DNA of 64,000 nt from Halorientalis sp. IM1011 (GCF_001989615.1 NZ_CP019067.1:2170001-2234000), one strand, 5' to 3'; shown: positions 8,626 through 18,408, counted from the first letter of the stretch. Program-made: numbers and translations. The notes: generated by a model not told the origin, from the letters alone.

Positions 8626-8988
8626 ATGTACGGGAACACTCCGTTCGCGGGTGCAGACGACGACGGTGCCGCGCCACGGCTCTCCGCCGAGCAGCGCCGC
8701 CATCTGCGCCGCGATCTCGCAAACGTCGCCGCCCAGACCCGCGACCTCCTCCCCGACGAGTTCGCCGTCGGCCTCGAACTCGCACAGGGGGCCAACGGCC
8801 CGCGGGCGACGGTCGCCGTCCAGCCGCCCGTCGGCTCCGCCGTCAGTGCCGGCTACACGCCGGAAGACGACGCCGACCTCCGAATCGGCGAGGACGAACA
8901 GACGGATCTGGCCCAGGGACTCGCAGCTAGCGCTGCCCTCCAGATGAAACAGGCGATGGGGACCGACCACTCCCCGACCGCGCAGTAA
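8626..8988 (+). CDS. Conserved haloarchaeal protein, possibly DUF5811
   Basis: A 120-residue soluble acidic protein of unknown function. It starts MYGNTPFAG and has a charged helix-rich first half, then a short beta-rich part (ATVAVQPPVGSAVSAG). The end is alanine- and glutamine-rich (QGLAASAALQMKQAMG). I recall similar small proteins next to pdaD in haloarchaea, listed as DUF5811, but cannot confirm the number here. Codon use and the 40-bp spacing after pdaD support a real gene. Its stop touches the convergent downstream gene with no gap. Confidence 0.75.
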   Translation: MYGNTPFAGADDDGAAPRLSAEQRRHLRRDLANVAAQTRDLLPDEFAVGLELAQGANGPRATVAVQPPVGSAVSAGYTPEDDADLRIGEDEQTDLAQGLAASAALQMKQAMGTDHSPTAQ

Positions 8989-9240
8989 CTACCGGCTTCC
9001 TTCTGACGAAGTGTGTGTTTCACTCGCCGTATCCTCGCTGTCGACCGGCGGGCGATAGAACAGCGCGTAGCCCACGACGGCACCGCTGGGGACGCTCCCG
9101 ATGGCCAGCGACAGCGACAGCGGCAGGCCCAGCAACACGCCGAGCACTGCCGACAGGGCGACTGGCCCCGGGATCGCGGACAACACGAGATCGGGCCGTG
9201 ACACCGATCCGAGCGGGTGCGCCGAGATAGTTGCCTCCAC
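8989..9240 (-). CDS. Small two-helix membrane protein
   Basis: An 83-residue protein with two hydrophobic stretches: about residues 19-40 (VLSAIPGPVALSAVLGVLLG) and about 43-62, separated by a short turn. A polar C-terminal tail is rich in Ser, Thr and Glu. No family is recognised. It is convergent with the preceding gene and divergent from the cytochrome bd operon 200 bases away, so shared regulation with cydA is possible but unproven. The reading frame has GC-rich third positions typical of the window. Confidence 0.6.
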   Translation of the reverse strand: MEATISAHPLGSVSRPDLVLSAIPGPVALSAVLGVLLGLPLSLSLAIGSVPSGAVVGYALFYRPPVDSEDTASETHTSSEGSR

Positions 9241-9437
9241 CCGACACTGTCCACCTCCCGCTAATTAAATATTATTACTACTGGGCGGACTGGTCGCGAC
9301 TGGCCCGGCGGTTAACGACCGCGTAAGCTTGGGCCTGGACGACCAAAATATGTTCGGGCGTTGCAGGGGACCGGGAACGCGAGAACGTGATAGGGTGTCC
9401 GGTACCGTAGCATCGCTCGACAGCCACGCTCTCAGTC

Positions 9438-10859
9438 ATGCTCGATCCAGTCATCGCCAGCCGACTCCAGTTCGCACTCACGACGATCGTCCACATCATC
9501 TTCCCGGTGATGAGCATGGGCCTCGCGCCCTTCCTCGTCTACTTCACCTGGAAGGAGATCCGCGGCGGGAAGCCAGTGTACGAGCAACTCCGGCGGTTCT
9601 GGACGAAGATCTTCGCCATCTCGTTCGTCGTCGGCACCGTGACGGGGATCGTCCTCGAGTTCGAGTTCGGGACGAACTTCGCGGCGTTCTCGACGGTGGC
9701 CGGGGAGCTGTTCGGCGGTCCACTGGCCCTGGAGGGAATGATGGCGTTCATGCTCGAAGCCACCTTCCTCGGGATATTCGTGTTCGGACGGGAGCGAGTC
9801 GGTGACAGGCTCTACTTCGTCTCGGCGGTCGCCGTCGGCCTCGGCACGTGGCTGTCCGCGGTGTGGATCCTGATCGCCAACTCCTGGATGCAGACCCCGC
9901 GGGGCTTCGAACTGGTCGAGAAGGGTGGCCGCGAGATCGTCACACTGACCGATCCGATGGCGGCCTACCTCAACCCCCGATTCCCGTACATGTTCGTCCA
10001 CATGCAGAACGCGGCCGTGCTGTCGGTCGCGCTGTTCATGGCCGGGCTCGGGGCCTACTTCGTCTTCCGTCACCACGTCTGGGAATACCCCATCGAGAAC
10101 GTCGACTTCTGGGAGACGACGCTGAAGATCGCGCTGGTGGCGCTGGTGATCACCGCGCCGCTGCAGGCGATCCACGGCGACCTCTACGCTCGCCACGTCT
10201 ACGAGACCCAGCCCCAGAAGTTCGCCGCCATGGAGGCCGTCTGGGAGACCGATTCGTACGTCCCCGAGTACATCGTCGCCTTCCCGACGAGTCTGGCGGA
10301 CCTGACCGACCCGAAGGCCAAGGACATCTTCGGCATCGGCATCCCCGGAGGAGCCTCGTGGCTGGCCAGCGGGGGTGATCCACAGGCCACCATCGTCGGC
10401 CTGAACGAGTACGGGGAGGCCCCGCCCGTCGCGATCGTATTCTGGTCGTTCCGGCTGATGGTCGCGCTGGGGTTCTGGTTCGTTCTGCTGGGATTCTGGG
10501 GCGTCTACCGCTGGTGGCGGGGCGAACTGCTGGAGGACGACCTGCTCCACAAGTCGCTGATGCTCTCGACGCTTTTGGGCATCGTCGCGGTCGAACTCGG
10601 GTGGGTCGTCACCGAGGTCGGCCGCCAGCCGTGGGTGATCCAGGGCGTCCTCGAGACAACGGAGGGGGTCTCGCCCGGGCTGACGGGAGCCGAGGCCACC
10701 GCGACACTGGCCGGGTTCGCCCTGGTCTATCTCGGACTGCTCGCGCTGTACACCTACGTCCTCGTCCGGATCATCCGGGGTGGGCCACCGACCGGCGACG
10801 AGTTGCGTGTCGCCGAGCCTGCGGAACCGCCAGCGGAGGGGGTGACTGGCGATGACTGA
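9438..10859 (+). CDS. cydA: Cytochrome bd oxidase subunit I
   Basis: Quinol-oxidising heme subunit of a bd-type terminal oxidase in the cytoplasmic membrane. The 473-residue protein keeps key residues at E. coli-like positions: His19 (SRLQFALTTIVH), Glu99 and Glu107 in ALEGMMAFMLEATF, and His188 (YMFVHMQN). A Met lies in WSFRLMVALG, and GRQPWVIQGVL is present near residue 395. The Q-loop is short. About nine membrane helices are expected. It overlaps cydB by 8 bases. Such oxidases support respiration at low oxygen or under respiratory inhibition. The 200-bp region upstream should hold the promoter. Confidence 0.95.
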   Translation: MLDPVIASRLQFALTTIVHIIFPVMSMGLAPFLVYFTWKEIRGGKPVYEQLRRFWTKIFAISFVVGTVTGIVLEFEFGTNFAAFSTVAGELFGGPLALEGMMAFMLEATFLGIFVFGRERVGDRLYFVSAVAVGLGTWLSAVWILIANSWMQTPRGFELVEKGGREIVTLTDPMAAYLNPRFPYMFVHMQNAAVLSVALFMAGLGAYFVFRHHVWEYPIENVDFWETTLKIALVALVITAPLQAIHGDLYARHVYETQPQKFAAMEAVWETDSYVPEYIVAFPTSLADLTDPKAKDIFGIGIPGGASWLASGGDPQATIVGLNEYGEAPPVAIVFWSFRLMVALGFWFVLLGFWGVYRWWRGELLEDDLLHKSLMLSTLLGIVAVELGWVVTEVGRQPWVIQGVLETTEGVSPGLTGAEATATLAGFALVYLGLLALYTYVLVRIIRGGPPTGDELRVAEPAEPPAEGVTGDD

Positions 10860-11853
10860 GCCGTTGTTGTTGGCCACCGAGCCGCTCTTTGGCCTGCCAC
10901 TCGCGGAGCTGTGGTTCGGGTTGCTATTCTTCATCCTGGGGACCTTCCTGTTCCTGGACGGGTTCGACTTCGGCGTCGGGGCGCTCTTTGCCACCCGCGA
11001 GGACGACGCGGAGCGCGAGCAACTGATCGCGGCTATCGGGCCGTTCTGGGACGGCAACGAGGTGTGGCTGGTCGTCTTCGGCGGGGCGCTGTTCGCCGCC
11101 TTCCCCTCGGTCTACGCCGACCTCTTCAGCCGGCACTACCTGCTGATGTTCGGGATCCTCGGGGCCCTGATCCTCCGTGGACTGGCCCCGGAGATGTACG
11201 AGCAACGCCACGACGAGACCTGGCAGCGGTGGTGGGGCCGGTCGTTCGTCGTCGGCAGCCTCGCCGCGCCGTTCCTGCTGGGACTGTTCGTCGCCAACTG
11301 GGTGCTCGGCGCGAGCGGGACGCTCACCCTGGCGGGCATCGTCGTCGGCCTCGCGGTCGTCGCGCTCACGGTCGTCGACGGTGCGGCGTTCCTCCGGCTC
11401 AAGACCCGCGGTGACCTGCGGGCCGACCTGCGACGGGACAGCCTCTACGCGCTGGCTGGCTACCTCGTGCTGGTGGTGGCCGCGCTGGGGACGAGCTACG
11501 CGACCGTCCCTGTGGTTCGATCCGCGATGCTCTCGCCGGTCGCGCTCGCGCTCGTTGGCCTGACGCTCGTGCTGGCGGGCGGGTACGCGCTGGCGACGGT
11601 GCGGGATCGCTACTACGCGGCGTTTGCGGCGGCCGCGGGCATGGTGTTCGCGCTGGTCGGCGTCGTCGCGCGGCTGACCTACCCTTACGTCGACCGGGCC
11701 TCGGGAGCCACCGTCTCGGAGGCCATCGTCTCGACGCTCCCGCTGAATCTCATGACCGTCGGCGCGGCCGTCCTGCTCCCGCTGATCTTCGTCTACTTCG
11801 CGGTGCTGTACTCGGCGTTCAGCGGCCAGATCGAAGCGGAGGAGTCCTACTGA
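10852..11853 (+). CDS. cydB: Cytochrome bd oxidase subunit II
   Basis: Structural partner of CydA. The 333-residue membrane protein shows the family signature DGFDFGVGAL after the first helix. IGPFWDGNEVWLVVFGGALFAAFPSVYA follows in two adjoining pieces, as does LRGLAPEMYEQR. About eight membrane segments are visible. The start lies inside the 3' end of cydA in another frame. The stop TGA overlaps the ATG of the next small gene, so all three are probably one transcript. No CydDC-type transporter genes are nearby. Confidence 0.95.
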   Translation: MTEPLLLATEPLFGLPLAELWFGLLFFILGTFLFLDGFDFGVGALFATREDDAEREQLIAAIGPFWDGNEVWLVVFGGALFAAFPSVYADLFSRHYLLMFGILGALILRGLAPEMYEQRHDETWQRWWGRSFVVGSLAAPFLLGLFVANWVLGASGTLTLAGIVVGLAVVALTVVDGAAFLRLKTRGDLRADLRRDSLYALAGYLVLVVAALGTSYATVPVVRSAMLSPVALALVGLTLVLAGGYALATVRDRYYAAFAAAAGMVFALVGVVARLTYPYVDRASGATVSEAIVSTLPLNLMTVGAAVLLPLIFVYFAVLYSAFSGQIEAEESY

Positions 11854-12077
11854 TGCCCGACGCGAAACTCGGGTCCAGAGTGCTGGTCACCTGGCTCGAA
11901 CTGACGCTGGCCGGGACCGCCGGGGCCGCCGTCGGGACGACCCTCGGTGGCCCACCCGGCTTCATCGTCTACCTGCTGACGACGCTTGTCTCGGTGGGTA
12001 TCCTCTTCTACAACGTCGACGCGCTACTGACGGCGAGAATGGCGAGCGACGAGGGCGGGACCGACGACCGCGACTGA
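11853..12077 (+). CDS. Small membrane protein in the cytochrome bd operon
   Basis: A 74-residue protein with two hydrophobic helices (about 11-30 and 34-52) and a charged C-terminus ending in acidic residues. Its ATG overlaps the cydB stop. The position recalls the bacterial accessory subunits CydX and CydS, but it is larger, has two helices, and shows no clear similarity. It may be an accessory subunit of the oxidase, or a small membrane protein that simply shares the operon. It is convergent with infB, whose stop begins on the next base. Confidence 0.7.
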   Translation: MPDAKLGSRVLVTWLELTLAGTAGAAVGTTLGGPPGFIVYLLTTLVSVGILFYNVDALLTARMASDEGGTDDRD

Positions 12078-13892
12078 CTACTTGCCCCAGAAGGGGTCGC
12101 GGTTGCGCTGTTTCTCGAGATACTGGTTGAGCGCCTCGCGTTCGTCGCCGGGAATCTCCTCTACCAGTTCCTGTTCGAGGATCTTGGCGTGCTTTTCGGG
12201 GAGGTAGATCCAGAGTTCGTCGCCTTCCTCGATGCCGCGGCCCACAGTCGGACCGTCGATGGAGACGGCGACCTGATCGCCCATGCGGGCCTCGTCGATG
12301 TCCTCGCCGGCGTCCTGGATGGACTTGAGCTGGCCGACGCGTTTGAACTCGCCGTCCTCGAACTTCGCGACGTTGGAGTTGCGCTTGACGGTGCCCGACA
12401 GCACCTCGACGCCGACGACGGCGGGGTCGTTCTGCCGGAAGGTGTGGTCCTGCAGGATCTGGAAGCGGGCGGGCCGGGTGATGTTCTCCATCACCTGGGT
12501 CTGCTGGGCCCGTTCCATCTCCTCGACGTACTCCTCGTACTCCTCGACGAGGCGATAGATCACGTCGTGCTCGAAGATGCGGACGCCCTCCTGTTCGGCG
12601 AGCCGTTTGGCGTCGTCGAGCACGTCGACCGAGAAGGCGAGCAGGACCTCGTGTTTCTCCTCCTCGGCGGTCTCGGCGACCCGGATGTCGCGGGGGGCCA
12701 CGTCGCCGACTTCCGCGCGGACGATGGGGATGTCCACCTCGTCGAGAGTGGAGGCGATCGCTTCGAGGCTCCCGAGGGTGTCGGCCTTGACGACGACGCC
12801 CTGTTCCTCGGTGGTGACCTCGATCTCGGCCAGTTCCTGCTCCACCTCGGCGATGACTTCTCCGCGGTCCCGATCCCGGACGACCCGGATCGGCGCGCCG
12901 GCCATCGCGTCGTCCAGGTCGGGTGCGGCGATCTTGACCCCTGCCGCGGCCGATACCTCGGGCACCTTCTCGAAGGCCTGATCGGTGCGGATCTCTTCGA
13001 GAGGTTTCGGCTGGAGCAACGCGCGCACGTCGGTGGTGATCGGGGCTTCGAGGCCGCCGACGACGAGTTCGTCGTCCTCGCGGATGGTGCCGTCGTACAG
13101 CACGGCGTCGACGGTCGTCCCGAACCCCTGGGCTTCCTTGACCTCCAGGACCGTACCGGCACCGGGGCCCGCCACGTCGATCTGCATCTCGTCTTTCATG
13201 TACCGCTGGGAGAGGCCCATCAGAACGGTGAGGAGGTCGGGGACGCCCTCGCCGGTCATCGCGGAGACGGGGACGACGCCGACGTTGTTCTGGAAGTTCT
13301 GGACGCGCCAGTACATGTCGGCGGCGAAATCGTGGTCGGAGAGTTCGCCGATGATTCCGTAGAGACGTTCGTTCAGGTCACTCTGGACGCGCTCGGACTG
13401 CTGTTCCATGCTCTCCTGGATCGGGACGCCCTCCGTTGGGTTCCAGCCGGGGACCGTGTCGACCTTGTTGGCGGCGACGATGAAGGGGGTCTGGGTCCGC
13501 TTGAGGATGTCGACGGCCTCCTCGGTCTGGGGCTGGAAGCCGTCGTTCACGTCGACGACGAGGACGGCGATGTCGGCCAGGGCCCCGCCCCGGGAGCGCA
13601 GCGTCGAGAACGAGTGGTGGCCGGGCGTGTCGATGTACAGCAGCCCGGGCAGGTCGAAGTCGGTGGGGTCGACGAGCTCGCCGGCCATCTCCGAGATGGT
13701 CGAGAGCGGCACGGCCGTCGCGCCGATGTGCTGGGTGATCGCGCCGGCTTCACCCTCGCTCACCGCGGAGCCGCGAATCTTGTCCAGCAGCGTGGTCTTT
13801 CCGTGGTCGACGTGGCCGAGCACCGCGACGATGGGGGTCCGGAGCGTGGCCTCCCCGTCGGCGTCGGCGTCGGCTTCTGTAGAGTCAGACAT
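12078..13892 (-). CDS. infB: Translation initiation factor IF-2 / aIF5B
   Basis: GTPase that promotes subunit joining at translation initiation. About 604 residues, the short archaeal aIF5B form. The acidic N-terminus is followed by the P-loop GHVDHGKT (about residues 27-34), DTPGHHSF (G3), ANKVD (G4), and then beta-barrel and C-terminal domains. No intein interrupts the P-loop, although inteins occur at that site in some archaea. I choose the ATG at 13892 (MSDSTEAD). A GTG two codons upstream (13898) is equally possible. It is convergent with the cyd operon. Confidence 0.95.
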   Translation of the reverse strand: MSDSTEADADADGEATLRTPIVAVLGHVDHGKTTLLDKIRGSAVSEGEAGAITQHIGATAVPLSTISEMAGELVDPTDFDLPGLLYIDTPGHHSFSTLRSRGGALADIAVLVVDVNDGFQPQTEEAVDILKRTQTPFIVAANKVDTVPGWNPTEGVPIQESMEQQSERVQSDLNERLYGIIGELSDHDFAADMYWRVQNFQNNVGVVPVSAMTGEGVPDLLTVLMGLSQRYMKDEMQIDVAGPGAGTVLEVKEAQGFGTTVDAVLYDGTIREDDELVVGGLEAPITTDVRALLQPKPLEEIRTDQAFEKVPEVSAAAGVKIAAPDLDDAMAGAPIRVVRDRDRGEVIAEVEQELAEIEVTTEEQGVVVKADTLGSLEAIASTLDEVDIPIVRAEVGDVAPRDIRVAETAEEEKHEVLLAFSVDVLDDAKRLAEQEGVRIFEHDVIYRLVEEYEEYVEEMERAQQTQVMENITRPARFQILQDHTFRQNDPAVVGVEVLSGTVKRNSNVAKFEDGEFKRVGQLKSIQDAGEDIDEARMGDQVAVSIDGPTVGRGIEEGDELWIYLPEKHAKILEQELVEEIPGDEREALNQYLEKQRNRDPFWGK

Positions 13893-14090
13893 TGGCACAT
13901 CACCCTCGAGAATCCGTACGCGATACCAACCCCGCGGCCCATTTAACTTTCTCTATTTGGACCCCGACACGGCGTCGCGCCGGGACCCGCTCGCACGCCG
14001 GTCGTTCAGGACGACTCCCCGCTTGCGCACCGTCAGACCCGCGTCACACGCCCCGTGTGGTTTATGTAAGTGGAATACACTACCCCGTGT

Positions 14091-14330
14091 ATGGCAGAGA
14101 TACTGGCGGAGAACCTCTCGGGGAAGGCCGTCATGGGTTCCGACGGCAAGGAACTGGGAATGCTGTACAACATCACGATGGACGCCAAATCGGGCCGACT
14201 GGAGAGCCTCGTCGTCGAACCCGACGAGATGCTCCGCGAGTCCGAGTTCCCCACCGACGAACGCGGCCGCCTGCTGGTTCCGGTCCCCCGCGTCCAGGCC
14301 GTCAAAGACCACATGATCGTCGACCGATAA
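14091..14330 (+). CDS. PRC-barrel domain protein
   Basis: A 79-residue single-domain protein of the PRC-barrel family. Typical elements are an N-terminal [20 protein letters not shown] strand-turn-strand, LESLVVEP, and [13 protein letters not shown] near the end. Such small archaeal proteins are thought to take part in RNA or division-related complexes (CdpB-type proteins are PRC-barrel), but the role here is unknown. The start is the ATG at 14091. A longer in-frame version from 14070 adds seven residues and overlaps the promoter, where GTTTATGTAAG around 14058 could be the TATA box. It probably shares a transcript with nob1, 15 bases downstream. Confidence 0.85.
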   Translation: MAEILAENLSGKAVMGSDGKELGMLYNITMDAKSGRLESLVVEPDEMLRESEFPTDERGRLLVPVPRVQAVKDHMIVDR

Positions 14331-14345
14331 TCGCACTCTTTTTCG

Positions 14346-14804
14346 ATGTACGTTCTCGACTCGTCGGCGTTTATAAACGAGTACCACACTCAGGAGACCA
14401 AGGCGTCGATCCCGATGGTTCGGGAGGAACTGGAAGGCGAGAGTTCCTATCGGTTCGACGCGATGGAAGGCTCGGGGATGCACATCCACATCCCCGAAGA
14501 GGAGACCGTCGAGCGGATCGAGCGGGCCGCCCGCGAGACCGGTGACTTCGACGAACTCTCCCGGACGGATATCCGGCTGGTTGCCGCGGCCTTCGAACTC
14601 GACGGGACCCTCGTCACCGACGACTACGCGATGCAAAACGTCGCGGAGAAACTCGACGTGGCCGTCGAGGTCATCGCTCGCGAAGGAATCTCCGAGCAAC
14701 GGGACTGGCTGTTCCAGTGTAGCGGCTGTGGTCGCGAGTTCGACGAGGATCACGACCGCTGTCCCGTCTGCGGGAGCGACCTCTCCCGAAAGAACCCCGC
14801 CTAG
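14346..14804 (+). CDS. nob1: Nob1-type endonuclease, PIN domain plus zinc ribbon
   Basis: Ribosome-assembly endonuclease expected to trim the 3' end of 16S rRNA precursor. The PIN domain begins VLDSSAFINEY (Asp5) and has an acidic residue in VREELEGE, an Asp in RTDIRLVAAA, and VTDDYAMQNVA. The C-terminal zinc ribbon has CSGCG followed by CPVCG. At 152 residues it is the compact archaeal form. The ATG at 14346 gives the canonical PIN start. Its stop overlaps the stop of a convergent small gene by two bases. Confidence 0.92.
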   Translation: MYVLDSSAFINEYHTQETKASIPMVREELEGESSYRFDAMEGSGMHIHIPEEETVERIERAARETGDFDELSRTDIRLVAAAFELDGTLVTDDYAMQNVAEKLDVAVEVIAREGISEQRDWLFQCSGCGREFDEDHDRCPVCGSDLSRKNPA

Positions 14805-14953
14805 AGGCGGTTGCGGGTCCGGCGGGTCTCCTCCAACCCGAGGTCGATCAACTGTGTGAGTACTTCCTCCTCCGTGAGGTCGTACTCCCGGGCCAGCGAC
14901 TCGACCTCGCTGGCGAGATCGTCGTCACAGACCACGGTGAAACGGGTCGACAT
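14801..14953 (-). CDS. Small ribbon-helix-helix (CopG-like) protein
   Basis: A 50-residue protein: a short beta strand (STRFTVVCDDDL) followed by helix-turn-helix segments (VESLAREYDLTEEEVLTQLIDLGL). This is the simple RHH shape of CopG/Arc-type DNA-binding proteins. I use the ATG at 14953. An upstream ATG would add 23 residues of no similarity. The target is unknown. No toxin gene is adjacent, so it is more likely a small regulator than an antitoxin. Confidence 0.65.
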   Translation of the reverse strand: MSTRFTVVCDDDLASEVESLAREYDLTEEEVLTQLIDLGLEETRRTRNRL

Positions 14954-15131
14954 ACCCCCGAATATCCACCCGAGAACGGATAAACACCCGTCAGACACCC
15001 GTCTCACGCCGGGTGACGACATTTCCCTGCTGTCGGCGTGGAAACTACGAGGCGGCGCGGGCTCTTGCGGGAATGGGAACTGGTCACACGGCAGTCGGAC
15101 GGGGGTCGGCGACGTCGCGAACCGCGCGGGC

Positions 15132-16289
15132 TCAGGCCGTCGGGATTTGCCCGGTCGCCTGCAGGTAAACAGCGAGGAACTGCAGGCCGTTGAACGCGCC
15201 GTGGACGAGGATGGGGACGACGAGGTTCTCGGTGCGGTAGTAGACGTAGCCGAGCAGCAGGGAGAGGACGAAGATTACGACGAGCGTGGTCAGTGTGGCC
15301 AGTGGGTTGGCGGACTGGTACTGGCTGAAGTGGACGGCCCCGAACACCGCCGCGGCCAGCACCACGGCCGACCGCCCGGTGAAGTGCTCGTAGAGGTACT
15401 TCTGGACCACGTTGCGGTAGGCCAGTTCCTCGACGGGTGCGATGACGAGGAAGGAGAGCGCGACGAAGTACAGCGCCAGCGGCGGGTTCTCCATGGCCTG
15501 TTGCTGGATCTGGGAGTCAGAGGAGGGAAGTCCGAGTTGCTGGACGAGCGTCGTGATTCCCCCGAGCAGGAGCAGGAGGACGAACAGCCCGCCCACGGTG
15601 GCGAGCAGGTCTCTGCCCGTCGGGACCGACACGTCGACGTACGACCACGGGAGGTCACGCCCCTCGAGATACAGCACGACGAACCCGACGGTCCCGAGGT
15701 AGCTAAAGGCCGTCACGACGGCCAGAGCCGGCGGGGACTGCAGGTCGAACTGGAGGCCGGCGAGCCGGCCGAGCGACAGCGGCACGACGGCGACGAGCTG
15801 GGCGACGTACAGCCCCACGAACGCCCCGCCGGCGAGCGCGATGGCGACCCCGACGCCCTTGACTTTCTCCCAGAAGGCGTCGTCGGCGATGGCGTCGTAG
15901 TCGGCGACGGCGACGGCGGCCGCACCCAGCCCCGCGAGCGCCGCGACGGGGAGCCCGATCCCCACCTCGGGGACGGCGTCGGTTCCGATGGCCGGACGCA
16001 TCAACTGGTAGAGCGCGTAGGAGAACAGCGCGAGCGAGAGCAGGCCGGCGACGGGTGCGCCGAGCCGACGGTCGACGACCCCGTGCCGGCGCAGGCCGAA
16101 GGCGAGCGCCGCGCCGGCCGCGAGGACGACACCGACGACGCTCCCGTCGATGCCCGGCACCGCGACGATCGGCGTCCCGCCGGTCCACGGGAGGCCGCTC
16201 GCCGCCAGCGCGATCCCGGCCAGCACCAGCCCCGTCGTCGGTGCCGCGGTCGTCGGCCCGCGACCGTCGACTGCATCTACTGCTGCCAT
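15132..16289 (-). CDS. CPBP-family (Rce1/CAAX-like) membrane endopeptidase
   Basis: A 385-residue multi-pass membrane protein. The N-terminal two thirds contain about six hydrophobic segments with no recognised motif. The C-terminal ABI/CPBP domain has EELAYRN (motif 1 EExxxR), FGAVHFSQY (motif 2) and LVHGAFNG (motif 3). Archaeal members are glutamate-type intramembrane proteases of uncertain substrate, sometimes linked to bacteriocin-like peptide maturation or immunity. No peptide gene is apparent beside it. It stands alone on the minus strand beside pgi. Confidence 0.88.
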   Translation of the reverse strand: MAAVDAVDGRGPTTAAPTTGLVLAGIALAASGLPWTGGTPIVAVPGIDGSVVGVVLAAGAALAFGLRRHGVVDRRLGAPVAGLLSLALFSYALYQLMRPAIGTDAVPEVGIGLPVAALAGLGAAAVAVADYDAIADDAFWEKVKGVGVAIALAGGAFVGLYVAQLVAVVPLSLGRLAGLQFDLQSPPALAVVTAFSYLGTVGFVVLYLEGRDLPWSYVDVSVPTGRDLLATVGGLFVLLLLLGGITTLVQQLGLPSSDSQIQQQAMENPPLALYFVALSFLVIAPVEELAYRNVVQKYLYEHFTGRSAVVLAAAVFGAVHFSQYQSANPLATLTTLVVIFVLSLLLGYVYYRTENLVVPILVHGAFNGLQFLAVYLQATGQIPTA

Positions 16290-16341
16290 TGGCTCCCACC
16301 ACGGCGGCGGGCGATTTATGGGCTGTGCTTCGGGTACCCGC

Positions 16342-17661
16342 TCACTCGACGATCAGTTCGGTCTTGTCCGCGACCGCCTCGGCCTCCTCGAACTCGCCGC
16401 CGCCGAGCAGTCCGCGGGCCGCCCGCTTGCCCCACTCGACGGCCGGCTGGTCGAACGTCGAGACGTTCGCCAGTTCGCCGTACAGCACGCAGGCCGCCTC
16501 CATGGCGTACAGCAACTCGCCGACGCACTCGGCGTCCAGCCGATCGATCTCGACCCGCACCGAGGGACGGTCGGCGGCCGCGAGGCTCGCCTCGGTCGCC
16601 TCGAACTCCGCGCCCAGCAGGTCGCCCAGCGTCGACCCCCCGAGGTAGGACAGCCCCTCGATGTCGGTCTCGGGAATCTCCCGGTCGGCGTACTCGCGCG
16701 GGCGGAGCATGGTCACGACCTTGTCCCGCGGGCCGGCGCGGTAAAGCTGGAGCTGGGAGTGCTGGTCGGTCGCGCCGAGCGCCCGCGCGGGCGTCTGTCC
16801 CAGTCCGTCCTTCCCCAGGCTCTCGGCCCACAGCTGGGCGAACCACTCCGCGAAGAACTCCAGGCGCTCGGCGTAGGGGACGACGGCGTTGATGTCGGCC
16901 CCGCGCTGGGACAGCGCGTAGCTCACTGCACCGTAGGCGTAGGCCGGCGTGTCGAACAGCGACCCCGAAAGCGAGTCGGCGGCTCGCTGGCCGCCCGCGA
17001 GCAGGCCTTCGATGTCGTGGCCCTGGATCGCCGCGGGCACCAGCCCGACCGCAGAGAGCGCCGAGAAGCGACCCGGGACGCCCGTCGGCACGTCCAGCGC
17101 GGGCATGTCGTGGCGGTCGGCCAGTTCGCGGAGCGGCCCCTCCTCGCCCGTGGTGACCACCGTCCGCTCGGTCCAGTCGACGCCCGCCTGCTCCATCGCG
17201 TCGCGCACGACGAGGAAGTTAGAGAGGGTCTCGGCGGTGGTGCCCGACCGGGAGACGACGTTGACCGCGGTGCGGTCGAGCGGGACCTCCTGGAGAACCT
17301 CCCGGACTGCGGCGGGATCGACGTTGTCCAGCACGTACAGCGGCGGGGCGTCGGCCGACTCGCCCTCACTGTCGAGGCCCCCCAGAGCCTCCGAGATGGT
17401 CGCCGCGCCGAGCGCGCTCCCGCCGATCCCCACGGTCAGGATGGCCTCGGCGTCGGTCAGCGGTTCGACGGCCGCCTCGATCTCGGCGGCGTCGGTCCGC
17501 TCGGGCAGGTTCAGGGCGGCGTAGCCGAATTCGCGGTCTTCCCGGCCCGCCGCGATGCGTTCGTGTGCCCGTGCCACGTCCTCGTCGAGTCGCTCCAGCG
17601 CGTCGCGGCCGATCCCCGGATCGGCCTCGGCCGCGAGCGCGTTGCCGATGTCGACTCTCAT
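16342..17661 (-). CDS. pgi: Glucose-6-phosphate isomerase
   Basis: Interconverts glucose-6-phosphate and fructose-6-phosphate, mainly for gluconeogenesis in haloarchaea. It also supplies fructose-6-phosphate for GlmS at 34.4-36.2 kb. The 439-residue protein has the SIS-type sugar-phosphate loop in TVGIGGSALGA, then VNVVSRSGTTAET. DQHSQLQLYRAGPRDK matches the PGI signature region, and QPAVEWGKR near the C-terminus carries a conserved Lys. I start at the ATG at 17661 (MRVDIGN). The longer frame back to 17826 would overlap the divergent gene. Confidence 0.93.
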   Translation of the reverse strand: MRVDIGNALAAEADPGIGRDALERLDEDVARAHERIAAGREDREFGYAALNLPERTDAAEIEAAVEPLTDAEAILTVGIGGSALGAATISEALGGLDSEGESADAPPLYVLDNVDPAAVREVLQEVPLDRTAVNVVSRSGTTAETLSNFLVVRDAMEQAGVDWTERTVVTTGEEGPLRELADRHDMPALDVPTGVPGRFSALSAVGLVPAAIQGHDIEGLLAGGQRAADSLSGSLFDTPAYAYGAVSYALSQRGADINAVVPYAERLEFFAEWFAQLWAESLGKDGLGQTPARALGATDQHSQLQLYRAGPRDKVVTMLRPREYADREIPETDIEGLSYLGGSTLGDLLGAEFEATEASLAAADRPSVRVEIDRLDAECVGELLYAMEAACVLYGELANVSTFDQPAVEWGKRAARGLLGGGEFEEAEAVADKTELIVE

Positions 17662-17764
17662 GGGCGTCCGTGCACGCCGGGCGCGCAAAACGCTACTGTT
17701 CTCTCCGGCCGATCGCCGGCGGGAATCGCGTGGCTTTTCGGCACCCGCTACGTATCCTGTGGCG

Positions 17765-18334
17765 ATGACCAGCGAGGCCGCAGACGCGTCCGCGGGAGCC
17801 GACGACGGCGAACCAGGCCCGCCCACCGACGAGAAATCGTACGGCGGCCTCTTCGGGGCCTACCCCTACGCCTTCCGCCGGAGCGACTCGCTGTTGTTCA
17901 AATCCTACGCCGCCATCGGCGGTCTGCTAGCACTCCTGATCGCGCTCCTGTTCACGTTCGGCCTGATCGGCGTCATCGCCAGCACGACCGGTACCGCCGG
18001 CGGCGTGTTCTCGTTCTCCCGGGCCTTCTTCATCTTCGTCGGGTTGCTCGTCGTCTTCCCGCTGCTGGCCCCGGTCCTCTCGGTCGCACGGCGACACCGA
18101 CAGGTCGGATCGAACGCCCGCTACGACGCCGCCATCGCGTCTGCCGGCTACCTGTTCGTGCTGACGCTGTATCTGGCATTGCTGATATCGACGCCGCCGG
18201 AACAGCAACAGCCCGTCTCCGGTGTGTACGCGCCCGTCGTCGAACTCTTCTACGCCCTGCCTGCCCTCGCTGGGCTGGTACCGCCGGTGATCGGCGCGGC
18301 CGCAATCTACGTGGCCCACCGATTGACGAGATAA
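17765..18334 (+). CDS. Conserved four-helix membrane protein
   Basis: A 189-residue protein. An acidic disordered N-terminus (about 1-35) is followed by four hydrophobic segments at about 48-70, 80-104, 120-140 and 160-180. No family is recognised. The ATG at 17765 follows a GC-rich stretch between it and the divergent pgi. A longer frame starting at 17555 lies antisense to pgi and is rejected. Likely a structural or transport-related membrane protein; the function cannot be read from sequence. Confidence 0.65.
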   Translation: MTSEAADASAGADDGEPGPPTDEKSYGGLFGAYPYAFRRSDSLLFKSYAAIGGLLALLIALLFTFGLIGVIASTTGTAGGVFSFSRAFFIFVGLLVVFPLLAPVLSVARRHRQVGSNARYDAAIASAGYLFVLTLYLALLISTPPEQQQPVSGVYAPVVELFYALPALAGLVPPVIGAAAIYVAHRLTR

Positions 18335-18408
18335 ACTCGTCAACCAGGCCTGTGTTCTGGCGCTGAGAACTCGAAACGCGGAAACCCCGCGAGCCACAAC
18401 CAGCGCCT

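Noticed and set aside
16150-18366. A 738-residue plus-strand frame from 16150 across pgi
   Set aside because: Most of it is antisense to pgi and it has no family signature; the real plus-strand gene is the shorter one at 17765-18334.
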